This document shows, one piece after another, positions 16,553 through 23,710 of a stretch of DNA of 64,000 nucleotides. The stretch lies in assembly GCF_030731045.1 (NCBI RefSeq), contig NZ_JAVALS010000003.1:223672-287671 (forward strand), read 5' to 3'. Made by a program: the position numbers and the translations under genes. The DNA is from Arthrobacter horti (lineage in GTDB: Bacteria; Actinomycetota; Actinomycetes; Actinomycetales; Micrococcaceae). Under the pieces are notes generated by a model, which worked only from the letters and a program-made list of their open reading frames with translations, did no database searches and had not been told where the DNA came from. The first letter of the stretch is position 1. Each line of letters begins with the position of its first letter.

Positions 16553-17283
16553 GCATTCCTCCCCGGGCCGGCCGGAATGAGCCGGAAGATCAGGCGCGTG
16601 CGCCCCATGGTGATGACGGAGCCGTCCGTCAGTTCGATGCTGCCGTCCAGGCGCTGGCCATTCACGTAGCTGCCATTGGTGGATCCGAGGTCCACGGCCC
16701 AGGCGGTGTCGCCCTGGGTGCGGATCTCAAGGTGCCGGCGGGACACTCCGGTGTCCTCGACCGGGATGTCCGCGTCCGAGGCCCGGCCCAGGACGATGCT
16801 CGGAGCGTTCAGCGAGTAGCGCTGGTCCCCGACGTCGAGGACGGGCTGCAGCCTGGCGGGCGCGGGCTGCCGCGCCGGTGCCGGGCGCCGTGGGGCGCCG
16901 GAAGAGGTCTCCGTCTTGTCTGCCCGCGACGTCACCGTGAATGCGCCCGCCTTCAGCGAGGATTCCCGGACGAAGGCGACTCGGACGGGGCCGGGCAAGG
17001 TGTAGCCCTGACTTCGGGCATGGGCGATGACGACGTCGCACAGTTCTTCCGCGAGGGCCGTTCCCCACTCTTCGGCGCGGGCGTAGTCCATGTCACTGAG
17101 CAGGACTTCGAAGCTGTTCGGTGCGATGCTGCGGCTCGTGGACACCGTGAGGACCTTGTTGTCCATCTCCCGGCGGAGACGGCTGGAGATCTCCACGGGC
17201 TGCACCTGTGATTTGCCGCCGGAGGAGAACACACCACGGACGGCCTTCTCCAGGCCCCGCTCCACACGGTCCAGCAGACCCAT
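16549..17283 (-). CDS. fhaA: FhaA: DUF3662 plus FHA-domain protein
   Basis: This 244-residue cytosolic adaptor is the first gene of the leftward cell-wall signalling operon. Residues 1-120 are the DUF3662 domain (MGLLDRVERGLEKAVRGVF opening, IAPNSFEVLLS). A short Ala/Pro linker leads to a C-terminal FHA domain with VLGRASDADIPVEDTGVSRRHLEI and LGSTNGSYVNGQRL. In mycobacteria FhaA binds the pseudokinase domain of MviN/MurJ and restrains peptidoglycan synthesis. The linker is much shorter than in M. tuberculosis FhaA. GGAAGGAG precedes the ATG. The promoter of the whole operon should lie in the gene-free segment to its right. Confidence 0.94.
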   Translation of the reverse strand: MGLLDRVERGLEKAVRGVFSSGGKSQVQPVEISSRLRREMDNKVLTVSTSRSIAPNSFEVLLSDMDYARAEEWGTALAEELCDVVIAHARSQGYTLPGPVRVAFVRESSLKAGAFTVTSRADKTETSSGAPRRPAPARQPAPARLQPVLDVGDQRYSLNAPSIVLGRASDADIPVEDTGVSRRHLEIRTQGDTAWAVDLGSTNGSYVNGQRLDGSIELTDGSVITMGRTRLIFRLIPAGPGRNA

Positions 17284-17609
17284 GCCGTTCTCCTTCCTGC
17301 CTGATGATCGCGGGGTGCGGCCCCATGACGGCCGGTGGCGGGATGCCTGCCGGTTGTTCCGATACTACTGTCCAGGCTCGTTCCGGCCCTACCCCGGGAC
17401 GGTCCGGACGGGTCGCGGAGGGGGAATTCCCAGCGGGCTCTCACCGGGGCTCAGACCTGGAGTGGAGAAGTCCGGAGCCCTGTTCCGGCGGGGCCCGGAG
17501 CCCGTTCCGGGCGCCGGGAAAACCTCCCCGTCCACCACGATTTCACTTTCCGGGCAGAACATGGTTATTATTGATCCCGTTGCTTTCACCGCTGGTGAAG
17601 GCAAAGTGC
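17284..17609. other. Gene-free spacer between fhaA and tRNA-Leu
   Basis: No protein gene is supported here. It must contain the leftward promoter of the fhaA operon, which I could not locate, and the rightward tRNA promoter described separately. Short open frames have no ribosome sites. Confidence 0.6.
17542..17571 (+). promoter_or_regulatory. Putative tRNA-Leu promoter
   Basis: TTCACT (17542-17547) and TATTAT (17566-17571) are separated by 18 bases in a locally AT-rich patch, about 38 bases before the mature tRNA 5' end. Confidence 0.45.
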
Positions 17610-17692
17610 GCGCGAGTGGCGGAACGGCAGACGCGCTGGCTTCAGGTGCCAGTGTCCGAAAGGGCGTGGGGGTTCAAATCCCCCCTCGCGCA
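17610..17692 (+). tRNA. tRNA-Leu (anticodon CAG)
   Basis: The 83-nt class II tRNA has acceptor arms GCGCGAG (17610-17616) and CTCGCGC (17685-17691), an anticodon stem CTGGC/GCCAG with loop TTCAGGT (anticodon CAG, reading CTG), a long variable arm, and a T arm GGGGG-TTCAAAT-CCCCC (17668-17684). The discriminator is A17692; CCA is not encoded. Confidence 0.97.
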
Positions 17693-17699
17693 CAAATCG

Positions 17700-17732
17700 A
17701 AACTCCCGGTTCATGTGAACCGGGAGTTTTTT
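17700..17732 (+). terminator. Rho-independent terminator after tRNA-Leu
   Basis: Perfect 14-base arms (17700-17713, 17716-17729) with a TG loop run into six T's (17727-17732), the most classical terminator in the window. Confidence 0.93.
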
Positions 17733-17765
17733 GTTGCCTGGAAACGGCGCCTGAGCCCGTCACAT

Positions 17766-17793
17766 TTGTCACATCTTTACTTGAAACGACAAT
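17766..17793 (+). promoter_or_regulatory. Possible promoter of the subtilase gene
   Basis: TTGTCA (17766-17771) and GACAAT (17788-17793) are 16 bases apart, about 98 bases upstream of the start codon. The match is moderate. Confidence 0.3.
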
Positions 17794-17890
17794 ACCTTCT
17801 AGATTGCCAGGACTCCGCCGCGAAAAGCCGCGGATCATTCACTGGCACACGATCCGGAGCAGGGTCCGGGTCTGAGGAAGGGACACCTTC

Positions 17891-19333
17891 ATGGGAAACA
17901 CCGACCATCGGCGGCGGCACCGCCGTTCTTTCGCGGTCGCGGCACTCGCCGCGCTGGGGCTGGGTGCCGCGGGCCTCGTCCCGGCGGCAGAGGCTCACGG
18001 CCGTCCGTCCGGCGCAGAGGCGGCCGCCTCCGTCTCCGCGGTCGCGGCAGGGCGTGGCCAGGAGACGGTCTCCGGCATCATCGTCACGTATAAAGAGAAC
18101 TCATCCCACGGTGATGCCGTGGCTCATGCCTGGGGCGTCGTGGCCCGGATGCTCGGGGTGAGCCCGCGCGAGGTGCGCCATCTCGCCGTCGGGTCCACCT
18201 TGGTGTCACTGGGGCGGGAGGTGAGCGCACAGGAAGCGGACACCGCGGTGGCCGCTCTGCTCGCGTCCGGAGCGGTGGAATCGGCCGAACCCGACGCCCG
18301 GATGTGGCCCGAGCTCTCCCCGGATGACCCCCGCTACGCCGAACAGTGGGACTTCACGGGCGCGAACGGCATGAGGATCCCGGGGGCGTGGGATGTCGCC
18401 ACCGGATCGGGCGCAGTGGTCGCGGTTCTGGACACGGGCATCACGCGGCACCCAGACCTGGATGCGAACATCCTTTCGGGCTATGACTTCATTTCGGATC
18501 CGGCCACCGCGCGGGACGGAGGCGGCCGGGATTCCGATCCGCAGGATGAGGGCGATTGGTACGCGGCAGGCGAGTGCGGCAAGACGACGGCCAAGAATTC
18601 GTCCTGGCACGGCACCCATGTCACGGGAACCGTGGCGGCGGTGACCGGTAATGCCGTGGGCGTGGCCGGAGTGGCGCCGGGGGCCAAGGTGGTCCCGGTT
18701 CGTGTGCTCGGCAAGTGCGGCGGCGCCACATCCGATATTGCGGATGCGATCGTGTGGGCTTCCGGGGGGACGGTGGCCGGGGTCCCGGTGAACCCTTACC
18801 CGGCGCAGGTCATCAACATGAGCCTCGGCGGGACGGGCACCTGCTCAGCCACGTACCAGAACGCGATCAACGCCGCCGTGGCGCGCGGGGTCACGGTGGT
18901 GGTGTCGGCTGGAAACAGCGCGGCGGACGCCTCCGGCAGCAGGCCCGCCAACTGCCAGAATGTGGTGGCAGTGGCGGCTGGCGACAAGGATGGCAAGCTC
19001 GCGTCCTACTCGAACTACGGGACGACGGTGGACGTCACCGCGCCAGGCGGGGACACCAGCAAGAGTGGCGGTGGAATCCTTTCGACACTGAACGCCGGGA
19101 CCACGGTGCCCGGGGCGCCGAGCTACGCCTGGTACCAGGGCACCTCGATGGCCGCGCCGCACATCTCCGGCCTGGCCGCGATGATGAAGAGCCTCAAACC
19201 CGGCCTCACCCCCACCGATGTGGAGAGCTTGCTCAAACAAGGCGCGCGTCCCATGCCGGGTGGTTGTTCCCTGGGCTGCGGCGCCGGCTTGTCCGACGCT
19301 GCGGCGACGATGAGTCTCACGGCGGCCCGCTGA
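17891..19333 (+). CDS. Secreted S8 (subtilisin) family serine peptidase
   Basis: The 480-residue exported endopeptidase has a basic signal peptide with hydrophobic core (FAVAALAALGLGAAGLVPAAEA) ending near residue 36. A propeptide of about 100 residues follows, then the catalytic domain. The triad is D181 (VLDTGI), H240 (WHGTHVTG) and S419 (GTSMAAPH); the oxyanion Asn is in SAGNSAAD. Several Cys pairs in the catalytic domain suggest disulphides after export. The C-terminus ends soon after the fold (GAGLSDAAATM), with no cell-wall anchor or PPC domain, so the enzyme is probably released. It resembles extracellular proteases used for protein scavenging. It stands alone between a tRNA terminator and its own hairpin terminator. 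Confidence 0.93.
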   Translation: MGNTDHRRRHRRSFAVAALAALGLGAAGLVPAAEAHGRPSGAEAAASVSAVAAGRGQETVSGIIVTYKENSSHGDAVAHAWGVVARMLGVSPREVRHLAVGSTLVSLGREVSAQEADTAVAALLASGAVESAEPDARMWPELSPDDPRYAEQWDFTGANGMRIPGAWDVATGSGAVVAVLDTGITRHPDLDANILSGYDFISDPATARDGGGRDSDPQDEGDWYAAGECGKTTAKNSSWHGTHVTGTVAAVTGNAVGVAGVAPGAKVVPVRVLGKCGGATSDIADAIVWASGGTVAGVPVNPYPAQVINMSLGGTGTCSATYQNAINAAVARGVTVVVSAGNSAADASGSRPANCQNVVAVAAGDKDGKLASYSNYGTTVDVTAPGGDTSKSGGGILSTLNAGTTVPGAPSYAWYQGTSMAAPHISGLAAMMKSLKPGLTPTDVESLLKQGARPMPGGCSLGCGAGLSDAAATMSLTAAR

Positions 19334-19348
19334 TCGGGAAAGCCCGGA

Positions 19349-19378
19349 GTGGTCCCGGTGCTCGAGCACCGGGACCAC
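19349..19378. terminator. Terminator-type perfect palindrome after the subtilase
   Basis: Two perfect 15-base arms (19349-19363, 19364-19378) meet without spacer, 16 bases past the subtilase stop. Confidence 0.8.
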
Positions 19379-19464
19379 CTGCTTGCTATTGACAAGCACC
19401 CCGGCCCGGATCACGCTGGAATCACTTGCAAAAAGCAAGCAGATCCTCGGTATCGGAGTTTCCT

Positions 19465-19905
19465 GTGAGCACCATGATTTTCGTGAACCTGCCCACCAGC
19501 GACCTGGAGCGGGCCAAGTCCTTCTACACCTCCCTCGGATTCACCATCAACCCGCTCTTCACCGATGAGAACGCGGCCTGCGTGGTGGTGGATGAGAACG
19601 TCTTCTTCATGATCCTGACCCGCGGGTTCTTCTCCACCTTCACCAGCCGTGACCTGGTGGACCCGGGCACCCACATCCAGGTCCTCAACGCCCTCAGCCG
19701 TGACTCCCGCGAGCATGTGGACAGCACCACCGAGGCGGGCCTCGCCAACGGCGGCAAGGAACACCGCGATCCGCAGGACCTCGGCTTCATGTACTCCCGG
19801 TCCCTGGAGGACCCGGACGGCAACATCCTGGAGTTCGTCTACATGGAGCCTCAGGCCGTGGAGAACGGCCCCGGCGAGCACGTGGCCGCTCAGGCCGCCG
19901 AGTGA
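19465..19905 (+). CDS. VOC (glyoxalase/bleomycin-resistance fold) family protein
   Basis: The product has 146 residues with the two beta-alpha-beta-beta-beta units of the vicinal oxygen chelate fold. The opening TMIFVNLPTSDLERAKSFYTSLGF and the closing DPDGNILEFVYME are typical. The type resembles the PhnB/YaeR-like lactoylglutathione-lyase relatives whose substrate is generally unknown. The GTG start is selected because GGAG lies 6 bases upstream; an ATG three codons later has no ribosome site. It is followed after 38 bases by an HxlR regulator, and the two probably form one unit. No resistance phenotype can be assigned from sequence. Confidence 0.85.
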   Translation: MSTMIFVNLPTSDLERAKSFYTSLGFTINPLFTDENAACVVVDENVFFMILTRGFFSTFTSRDLVDPGTHIQVLNALSRDSREHVDSTTEAGLANGGKEHRDPQDLGFMYSRSLEDPDGNILEFVYMEPQAVENGPGEHVAAQAAE

Positions 19906-19943
19906 CGGCGTCCTCTTAAGAGAAGACTGAGGAGGAGAGTCGC

Positions 19944-20633
19944 ATGGCCGCGCGTAGTTACGGCCAGTACTGCGGTGTGGTGCGGGCCCTGGAACTGGTG
20001 GGCGAACGGTGGGCGCTGCTGATCGTTCGTGACCTGCTGGTGGGCCCGCGCCGCTACTCCGACCTCAAAAGCGGCCTGAGCCGCATCCCCACCAACATCC
20101 TCAGCGACCGGCTGAAGGACCTTCAGGCCGCGGGCCTGGTGCACCGGGTCCCGGTGGCCCGCTGCGGCCTGGTCTACGAGCTGACCCCGTACGGGCGGGA
20201 ACTCGAGGACGTGATCCTGGCCCTCGGCCGCTGGGGCTTCAAGGCCATGACCGGGCCCCGGGAGGGGGAGGAGGTCACGGCCGATTCCCTCACCATGGCC
20301 CTGCGCACGGCCTTTGACCCCGCCGCGTCCCGCCGCGTGCCCGCTACCGTCTTCACCCTCCATGTGGGGGACGTGACGCTCGTGGCACGCTCCGACGCGG
20401 GGCGCCTGGACGTCGTCGCGCCGTCGCGGGGGCCGGTGCCTGTCGCGACTCCCATGGGCGACGGGGACCGCCTGGAGTTCGCCGCGGCACCCGGGATCCG
20501 GGATCTCATCGCCGGAACGGTGACGCCGGCGGACGCTGTGGCGTCCGGCGCGGCGGAAGTGCTCGACGGCGATGTGAGGCTCCTGGAGCGCTTCGCGGCA
20601 CTGTTCCATTTGGACGCGGCCGTGGCCGCCTGA
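19944..20633 (+). CDS. HxlR-family transcriptional regulator with C-terminal SCP2-like domain
   Basis: The product has 229 residues. The N-terminal 100 residues form an HxlR winged helix: YGQYCGVVRALELVGERWALLIVRDLLVGPRRYSDL, with the conserved Cys of the family near residue 10, followed by IPTNILSDRLKDLQAAGLVHR. The remaining ~120 residues look like the sterol-carrier-protein-2 fold often fused to such regulators in actinobacteria (FTLHVGDVTLVARSDAGRLDV), which could bind a lipophilic effector. GAGGAGAG precedes the ATG. Its likely target is the VOC gene just upstream. Confidence 0.88.
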   Translation: MAARSYGQYCGVVRALELVGERWALLIVRDLLVGPRRYSDLKSGLSRIPTNILSDRLKDLQAAGLVHRVPVARCGLVYELTPYGRELEDVILALGRWGFKAMTGPREGEEVTADSLTMALRTAFDPAASRRVPATVFTLHVGDVTLVARSDAGRLDVVAPSRGPVPVATPMGDGDRLEFAAAPGIRDLIAGTVTPADAVASGAAEVLDGDVRLLERFAALFHLDAAVAA

Positions 20634-20673
20634 GCCGCGGAACCGTCCTTCCGGAAAAAAATTTCACACGACG

Positions 20674-20702
20674 CGTAACCTTCCGGCCCACCGTGCCGGT
20701 TC
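20674..20702 (+). promoter_or_regulatory. Candidate ECF-type promoter before the secreted Ala-rich protein
   Basis: CGTAAC (20674-20679) and CGGTTC (20697-20702) are 17 bases apart. The AAC-containing -35 box resembles promoters read by ECF sigma factors, one of which is encoded two genes downstream. This is inference from a short motif. Confidence 0.35.
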
Positions 20703-20762
20703 AGGGGGTACAGGTCGCCACGGCGGCCTCCCGTATCTTTCATCCCCCAAGGAGCGCATCAC

Positions 20763-21416
20763 ATGTCGTTGTTCACCGCAGTCGCCACGAGCAAGCTCGC
20801 CGCCAGTGCCGTCGCCGCCCTCGGCCTCCTCACGGTCGGTGGAGTCGGGACCGCTGCCTACACCGGCTCCCTCCCCACCCAGGCCCAGGATGTGGCCCAC
20901 CAGATCATCGGCGCCCCGGCAGCCCAGGTGGAGAACGTGAAGACCACCGCCACCGACGCGGCCGCGACCGCGCAGCAGAAGGTCGCCGGCAAGGCCGACG
21001 CCGTGAAGGCCGCCGCGCAGAAGGCGCTCACCGCCGCGCAGGACAAGGCCGCCGCCGTCGACGGCAAGGCCGCGGGTGTCGTCGACCAGGCCACCGCCGC
21101 CGCCCAGAAGGCCGTCTCCGGCCTCAGCAGCCTGCAGCTCCTGGACCTCTGCAAGGCAGACGCGGCCAGCACCATCGACGCCTCCTCCGCAGGTTTCAAG
21201 AGCCTCTCCGTGGCCGCCGGCGGCGCCGGCAACGTCGGCACCTTCTGCGCCGACCTGGCCGGCCAGCAGGTCTCCGTCCAGGGTTCCGCCGACGGGGGCA
21301 CCTCCGTGAACGTCACCGTTCCGTCCGCCCCGAAGCTGCCCGCCCTCCCCGCCAAGCCCGCTCTGCCGAGCGTGCCGGGCGTCTCCGTTCCTCAGCTCCC
21401 CGGTCTGGGTGGCTGA
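20763..21416 (+). CDS. Secreted or membrane-anchored Ala-rich protein with anti-sigma-like N-terminal segment
   Basis: The 217-residue product has an N-terminal hydrophobic helix (residues 10-32, KLAASAVAALGLLTVGGVGT). Directly after it comes AAYTGSLPTQAQDVAHQIIGAP, kept here to its key features: a Gly-Ser-Leu-Pro turn and a Gln..Ala-His..Gly-Ala-Pro helix of the kind seen just outside the membrane in actinobacterial ECF anti-sigma factors. An Ala/Lys coiled segment (residues 60-115), a compact region with two Cys (LLDLCKAD, TFCADLAG) and a Pro-rich tail (LPALPAKPALPSVPG) follow. It lacks a cytoplasmic sigma-binding domain. AAGGAG precedes the ATG. Its neighbours are an ECF sigma factor and an anti-sigma candidate with a similar Pro-rich LPALPK tail. 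The function is not recognised. Confidence 0.75.
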   Translation: MSLFTAVATSKLAASAVAALGLLTVGGVGTAAYTGSLPTQAQDVAHQIIGAPAAQVENVKTTATDAAATAQQKVAGKADAVKAAAQKALTAAQDKAAAVDGKAAGVVDQATAAAQKAVSGLSSLQLLDLCKADAASTIDASSAGFKSLSVAAGGAGNVGTFCADLAGQQVSVQGSADGGTSVNVTVPSAPKLPALPAKPALPSVPGVSVPQLPGLGG

Positions 21417-21481
21417 CAGAAACTTCGGGTAGCCTGTCTGCCCGAAGACGCCAGGGCTTCGAACACCTGGTGTGATCGCCA

Positions 21482-21520
21482 GGCATGGCCCGGGACGTTC
21501 CCCCACTCCCGGGCCATGCC
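21482..21520. terminator. Strong hairpin between the Ala-rich protein gene and the sigma factor
   Basis: Perfect 14-base arms (21482-21495, 21507-21520) enclose an 11-base C-rich loop. A weaker stem CTTCGGG/CCCGAAG (21423-21429, 21441-21447) lies closer to the upstream stop. The 3' arm contains the first possible ATG of the sigma factor frame (21516), so either that ATG is not used or it is sequestered. Confidence 0.7.
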
Positions 21521-21542
21521 GTCGACGAACAGGATCCACTGC

Positions 21543-22118
21543 TTGCAGACGTCAGAGGACCAGGGGCCGCTCACCGTCACGGACGGTGAGGACGGCCCGG
21601 AAGCTCTCTTCACGAACGCGTATCGTGCCTACTCCGGACCCGTCCGGGGATATCTTGCTGCCCGCGGAGTGGATGATCCCGACGCCGTCACGAACGACGT
21701 CTTCCTCACCCTCTACTCCCGGATGACGCCGCCGGAGGGGTCCGCGGTCCCCGCCTTCCGCGGAGGGCTCGCCGGGGCCAAGTCCCTCGCCTTCACCATC
21801 GCGCACGGCCGTGCCGTGGACCACCACCGGCACAGGGCCCGGACACCGTTCCTGGTCCCGCACGAGCAGGAGACGGACCCCAGGCGCGCCCCCGGAACCC
21901 CCGAGGAGACCGTCCTGGCCGGGCAGGGAGCCCAGGAACTCCTGGACCACCTGCCCGAGGACCACAGGGAGGTCCTTCTGCTGCGCATCGTGGCCGATCT
22001 GTCGATCGAACAGACGGCCGCCATCATGGAGAGGTCCCAGGGCGCCGTCAAACAGCTTCAGCGCAGAGCCCTCAAAGACCTCAAAGCCCACGTGTCATCC
22101 CGGAAGAGCATGCCATGA
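21543..22118 (+). CDS. ECF-type RNA polymerase sigma factor
   Basis: The product has 191 residues from the TTG start. A sigma-2 region (FTNAYRAYSGPVRGYLAARGV ... VTNDVFLTLYSRM) directs core binding and -10 recognition. A sigma-4 region (LLDHLPEDHREVLLLRIVADLSIEQTAAIMERSQGAVKQLQRRA) forms the helix-turn-helix for the -35 element. The start is uncertain. An ATG at 21516 lies inside the upstream hairpin and has no ribosome site, while the TTG at 21543 has AGGA 9 bases upstream. The next gene overlaps its stop (ATGA) and encodes a membrane protein, the standard layout of a sigma factor with its anti-sigma partner. Confidence 0.87.
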   Translation: MQTSEDQGPLTVTDGEDGPEALFTNAYRAYSGPVRGYLAARGVDDPDAVTNDVFLTLYSRMTPPEGSAVPAFRGGLAGAKSLAFTIAHGRAVDHHRHRARTPFLVPHEQETDPRRAPGTPEETVLAGQGAQELLDHLPEDHREVLLLRIVADLSIEQTAAIMERSQGAVKQLQRRALKDLKAHVSSRKSMP

Positions 22119-22837
22119 CCACCGAACTCCCCCCGGATCGGACCGACGTCGTCGACGAACTGCTCGACGGCCTGGACTCCAAGGACGCCGCAGTGTTGCG
22201 GCCCGTCCTTGAGGATCTGAGATCGCTCTCCAGCGCGCCCCCCGTGACCCCGAACGCCGAACTCGCAGCGCTTCTGGCCGGGTCCGCCTCGCGGCTTGCG
22301 GCCCCCACTGAACCCATCGCCATCGTCGCGGAGAAGGTGGCTGAGGTGGTGGACCTCGACGCAGCACGTGCGGCCCGCAGGGGAGGTGCGACGCGCGGTG
22401 CCTCCGCCGTGCGCCCTTCCCGGCCGCGCCGCCGTCGGGCCGTGGTCCTCGCCGCCGTCGCCGCGGTGGCGGTCACCGCCGCGACCGCAGGGGTGGCAGC
22501 GGCGTCGCAGGACGGCGGCCTGCCGCGCATCATCAGGATCATCACCGGCCAGCCGGCCGAGGCTCCCGCACCCCCGGAGCCGGCCACGGAGGACCCGTTG
22601 CCGGCTCCCGCGCCGGCCTCCGCGAAACCACGGCCGAGCGTGAGTCCGTCCGCTCCGCCATCCACCCCGGAGGGCCCGGCACCGGCACCCGCTGTCACTC
22701 CGGCACCTGCGCCCGCGCCGTCGAGCCCGCAGTCACCCGAGCAGCCGGGGATCCTCCCGGCCCTTCCGAAGCTGCTGCCCGGCCCGCTGCTGCCGACGCA
22801 GCTGCCCACCGGTCTGCCCCTGCCGGGGCTGCACTAG
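22115..22837 (+). CDS. Putative membrane anti-sigma factor
   Basis: The 240-residue product is translationally coupled to the sigma gene (ATGA overlap). Residues 1-105 are a cytoplasmic acidic, helical region (VVDELLDGLDSKDAAVLRPVLEDLRSLS) suited to sigma binding, but no Zn-binding HXXXCXXC motif is present. A basic stretch (RPSRPRRRR) leads to a membrane helix near residues 108-128. The external part begins QDGGLPRIIRIITGQPAE, as in other actinobacterial ECF anti-sigma factors, and then becomes a long Pro/Ala-rich tail ending LPTGLPLPGLH. The assignment rests on position and topology. Confidence 0.75.
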   Translation: MTTELPPDRTDVVDELLDGLDSKDAAVLRPVLEDLRSLSSAPPVTPNAELAALLAGSASRLAAPTEPIAIVAEKVAEVVDLDAARAARRGGATRGASAVRPSRPRRRRAVVLAAVAAVAVTAATAGVAAASQDGGLPRIIRIITGQPAEAPAPPEPATEDPLPAPAPASAKPRPSVSPSAPPSTPEGPAPAPAVTPAPAPAPSSPQSPEQPGILPALPKLLPGPLLPTQLPTGLPLPGLH

Positions 22838-22854
22838 AAGTACCGCCGAGTCTC

Positions 22855-23535
22855 TCAGGCCACGGGAAGCGGCAGGAAGCTGCGGAAGCCGCCGATCAGG
22901 GCGTCCAGCCCCATGGTGAATGCCCGGTCCGGGTTGCTGCCTCCCTCGGCCTCTTCGAAGCGGTTGACCGCCGTGGTGAAGTTCGGGGTGCTGGCGGCGG
23001 AGGCGCCGGTGTCGAAGATGTCCTCCGGCGCCGTGGCGTCGTAGGCCGAGCCGAAGATGAAGGACTCCAGAGCCACGACGGCGGGCACGATCCGTTCCTG
23101 CGGGAAGCCCGCCTGGCGGAAGCCGGCGCTGACCGCCTCATACATGGCCAGGGTGCGCGGGGCGTTCGTGACCGGCAGGACCGCGATGATCGGGATGAGC
23201 GGCGTGTGCTGGGCGAACACCTCGCGGTAGCTCCAGGCCCAGTGCCGGACGGCTTCCTCCCATGGCTGCGTGCCGAAGGCGCTGACATCCACCTGGGCGG
23301 CCAGGTGGTCCTCAATGAGGATCAGCACCTCCTGTTTGTTGGTCACGTGGTTGTAGAGGGCCGACGGCGAGACGCCGAGCTTCTTGGCCATGGCCGACAT
23401 GGTGAGGCCCTCGTACCCCTTGTCCGTCACCAGCTCCAGCGCTGCCCCGACGATTGATTCGTGCGTCAGAACGGCTTTGATGGGGCGGCCCACACGTCGG
23501 CGGGGCGCCTCTGCGGGGGTGCTGGGGGTGGTCAT
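22855..23535 (-). CDS. TetR-family transcriptional repressor of putrescine oxidase (predicted)
   Basis: The product has 226 residues. An N-terminal helix-turn-helix, ESIVGAALELVTDKGYEGLTMSAMAKKLGVSPSALYNHVTNKQ, spans residues 28-72. The larger C-terminal ligand domain resembles TetR_C types found in actinobacteria. It is divergent from the putrescine oxidase gene with a 175-base spacer containing a perfect 25-bp palindrome, so autoregulation and repression of the oxidase are likely; the inducer could be putrescine or another diamine. The stop lies 18 bases from the end of the converging anti-sigma gene, leaving little room for a terminator. Confidence 0.88.
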   Translation of the reverse strand: MTTPSTPAEAPRRRVGRPIKAVLTHESIVGAALELVTDKGYEGLTMSAMAKKLGVSPSALYNHVTNKQEVLILIEDHLAAQVDVSAFGTQPWEEAVRHWAWSYREVFAQHTPLIPIIAVLPVTNAPRTLAMYEAVSAGFRQAGFPQERIVPAVVALESFIFGSAYDATAPEDIFDTGASAASTPNFTTAVNRFEEAEGGSNPDRAFTMGLDALIGGFRSFLPLPVA

Positions 23536-23605
23536 AGGGGTCCTCTGCTCGGGTGGTCCGGGGGCTGGAACAACTGTAGCGGTCCGGCTTCTTCGTGCAG
23601 GGGTC

Positions 23606-23635
23606 TTTCGCGCGGTGCGTCATGTGGGTTATAGT
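23606..23635 (+). promoter_or_regulatory. Putative puo promoter
   Basis: TTTCGC (23606-23611) and TATAGT (23630-23635) are spaced 18 bases. The -10 box ends 4 bases before the operator palindrome, so a repressor bound there would cover the transcription start. Confidence 0.5.
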
Positions 23636-23639
23636 CATT

Positions 23640-23664
23640 ACTAAATGAATGGTGTTCATTTAGT
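23640..23664. promoter_or_regulatory. Palindromic TetR operator between tetR and puo
   Basis: Perfect 10-base arms ACTAAATGAA (23640-23649) and TTCATTTAGT (23655-23664) flank TGGTG. The AT-rich sequence stands out in its GC-rich surroundings and lies 46 bases before the puo start. Confidence 0.8.
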
Positions 23665-23710
23665 GACCATGGTCACGGCACCGCCCGTCATCCCCTTCCT
23701 TGGAGGAAAA

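Noticed and set aside
17610..17732. tRNA-associated attachment site for an integrated element
   Set aside because: No integrase and no second copy of the tRNA 3' end were seen downstream; a plain terminator follows the tRNA.
19465..19905. Bleomycin or fosfomycin resistance protein
   Set aside because: Only the general VOC fold can be seen; the specific metal or drug ligands of resistance enzymes are not identifiable.
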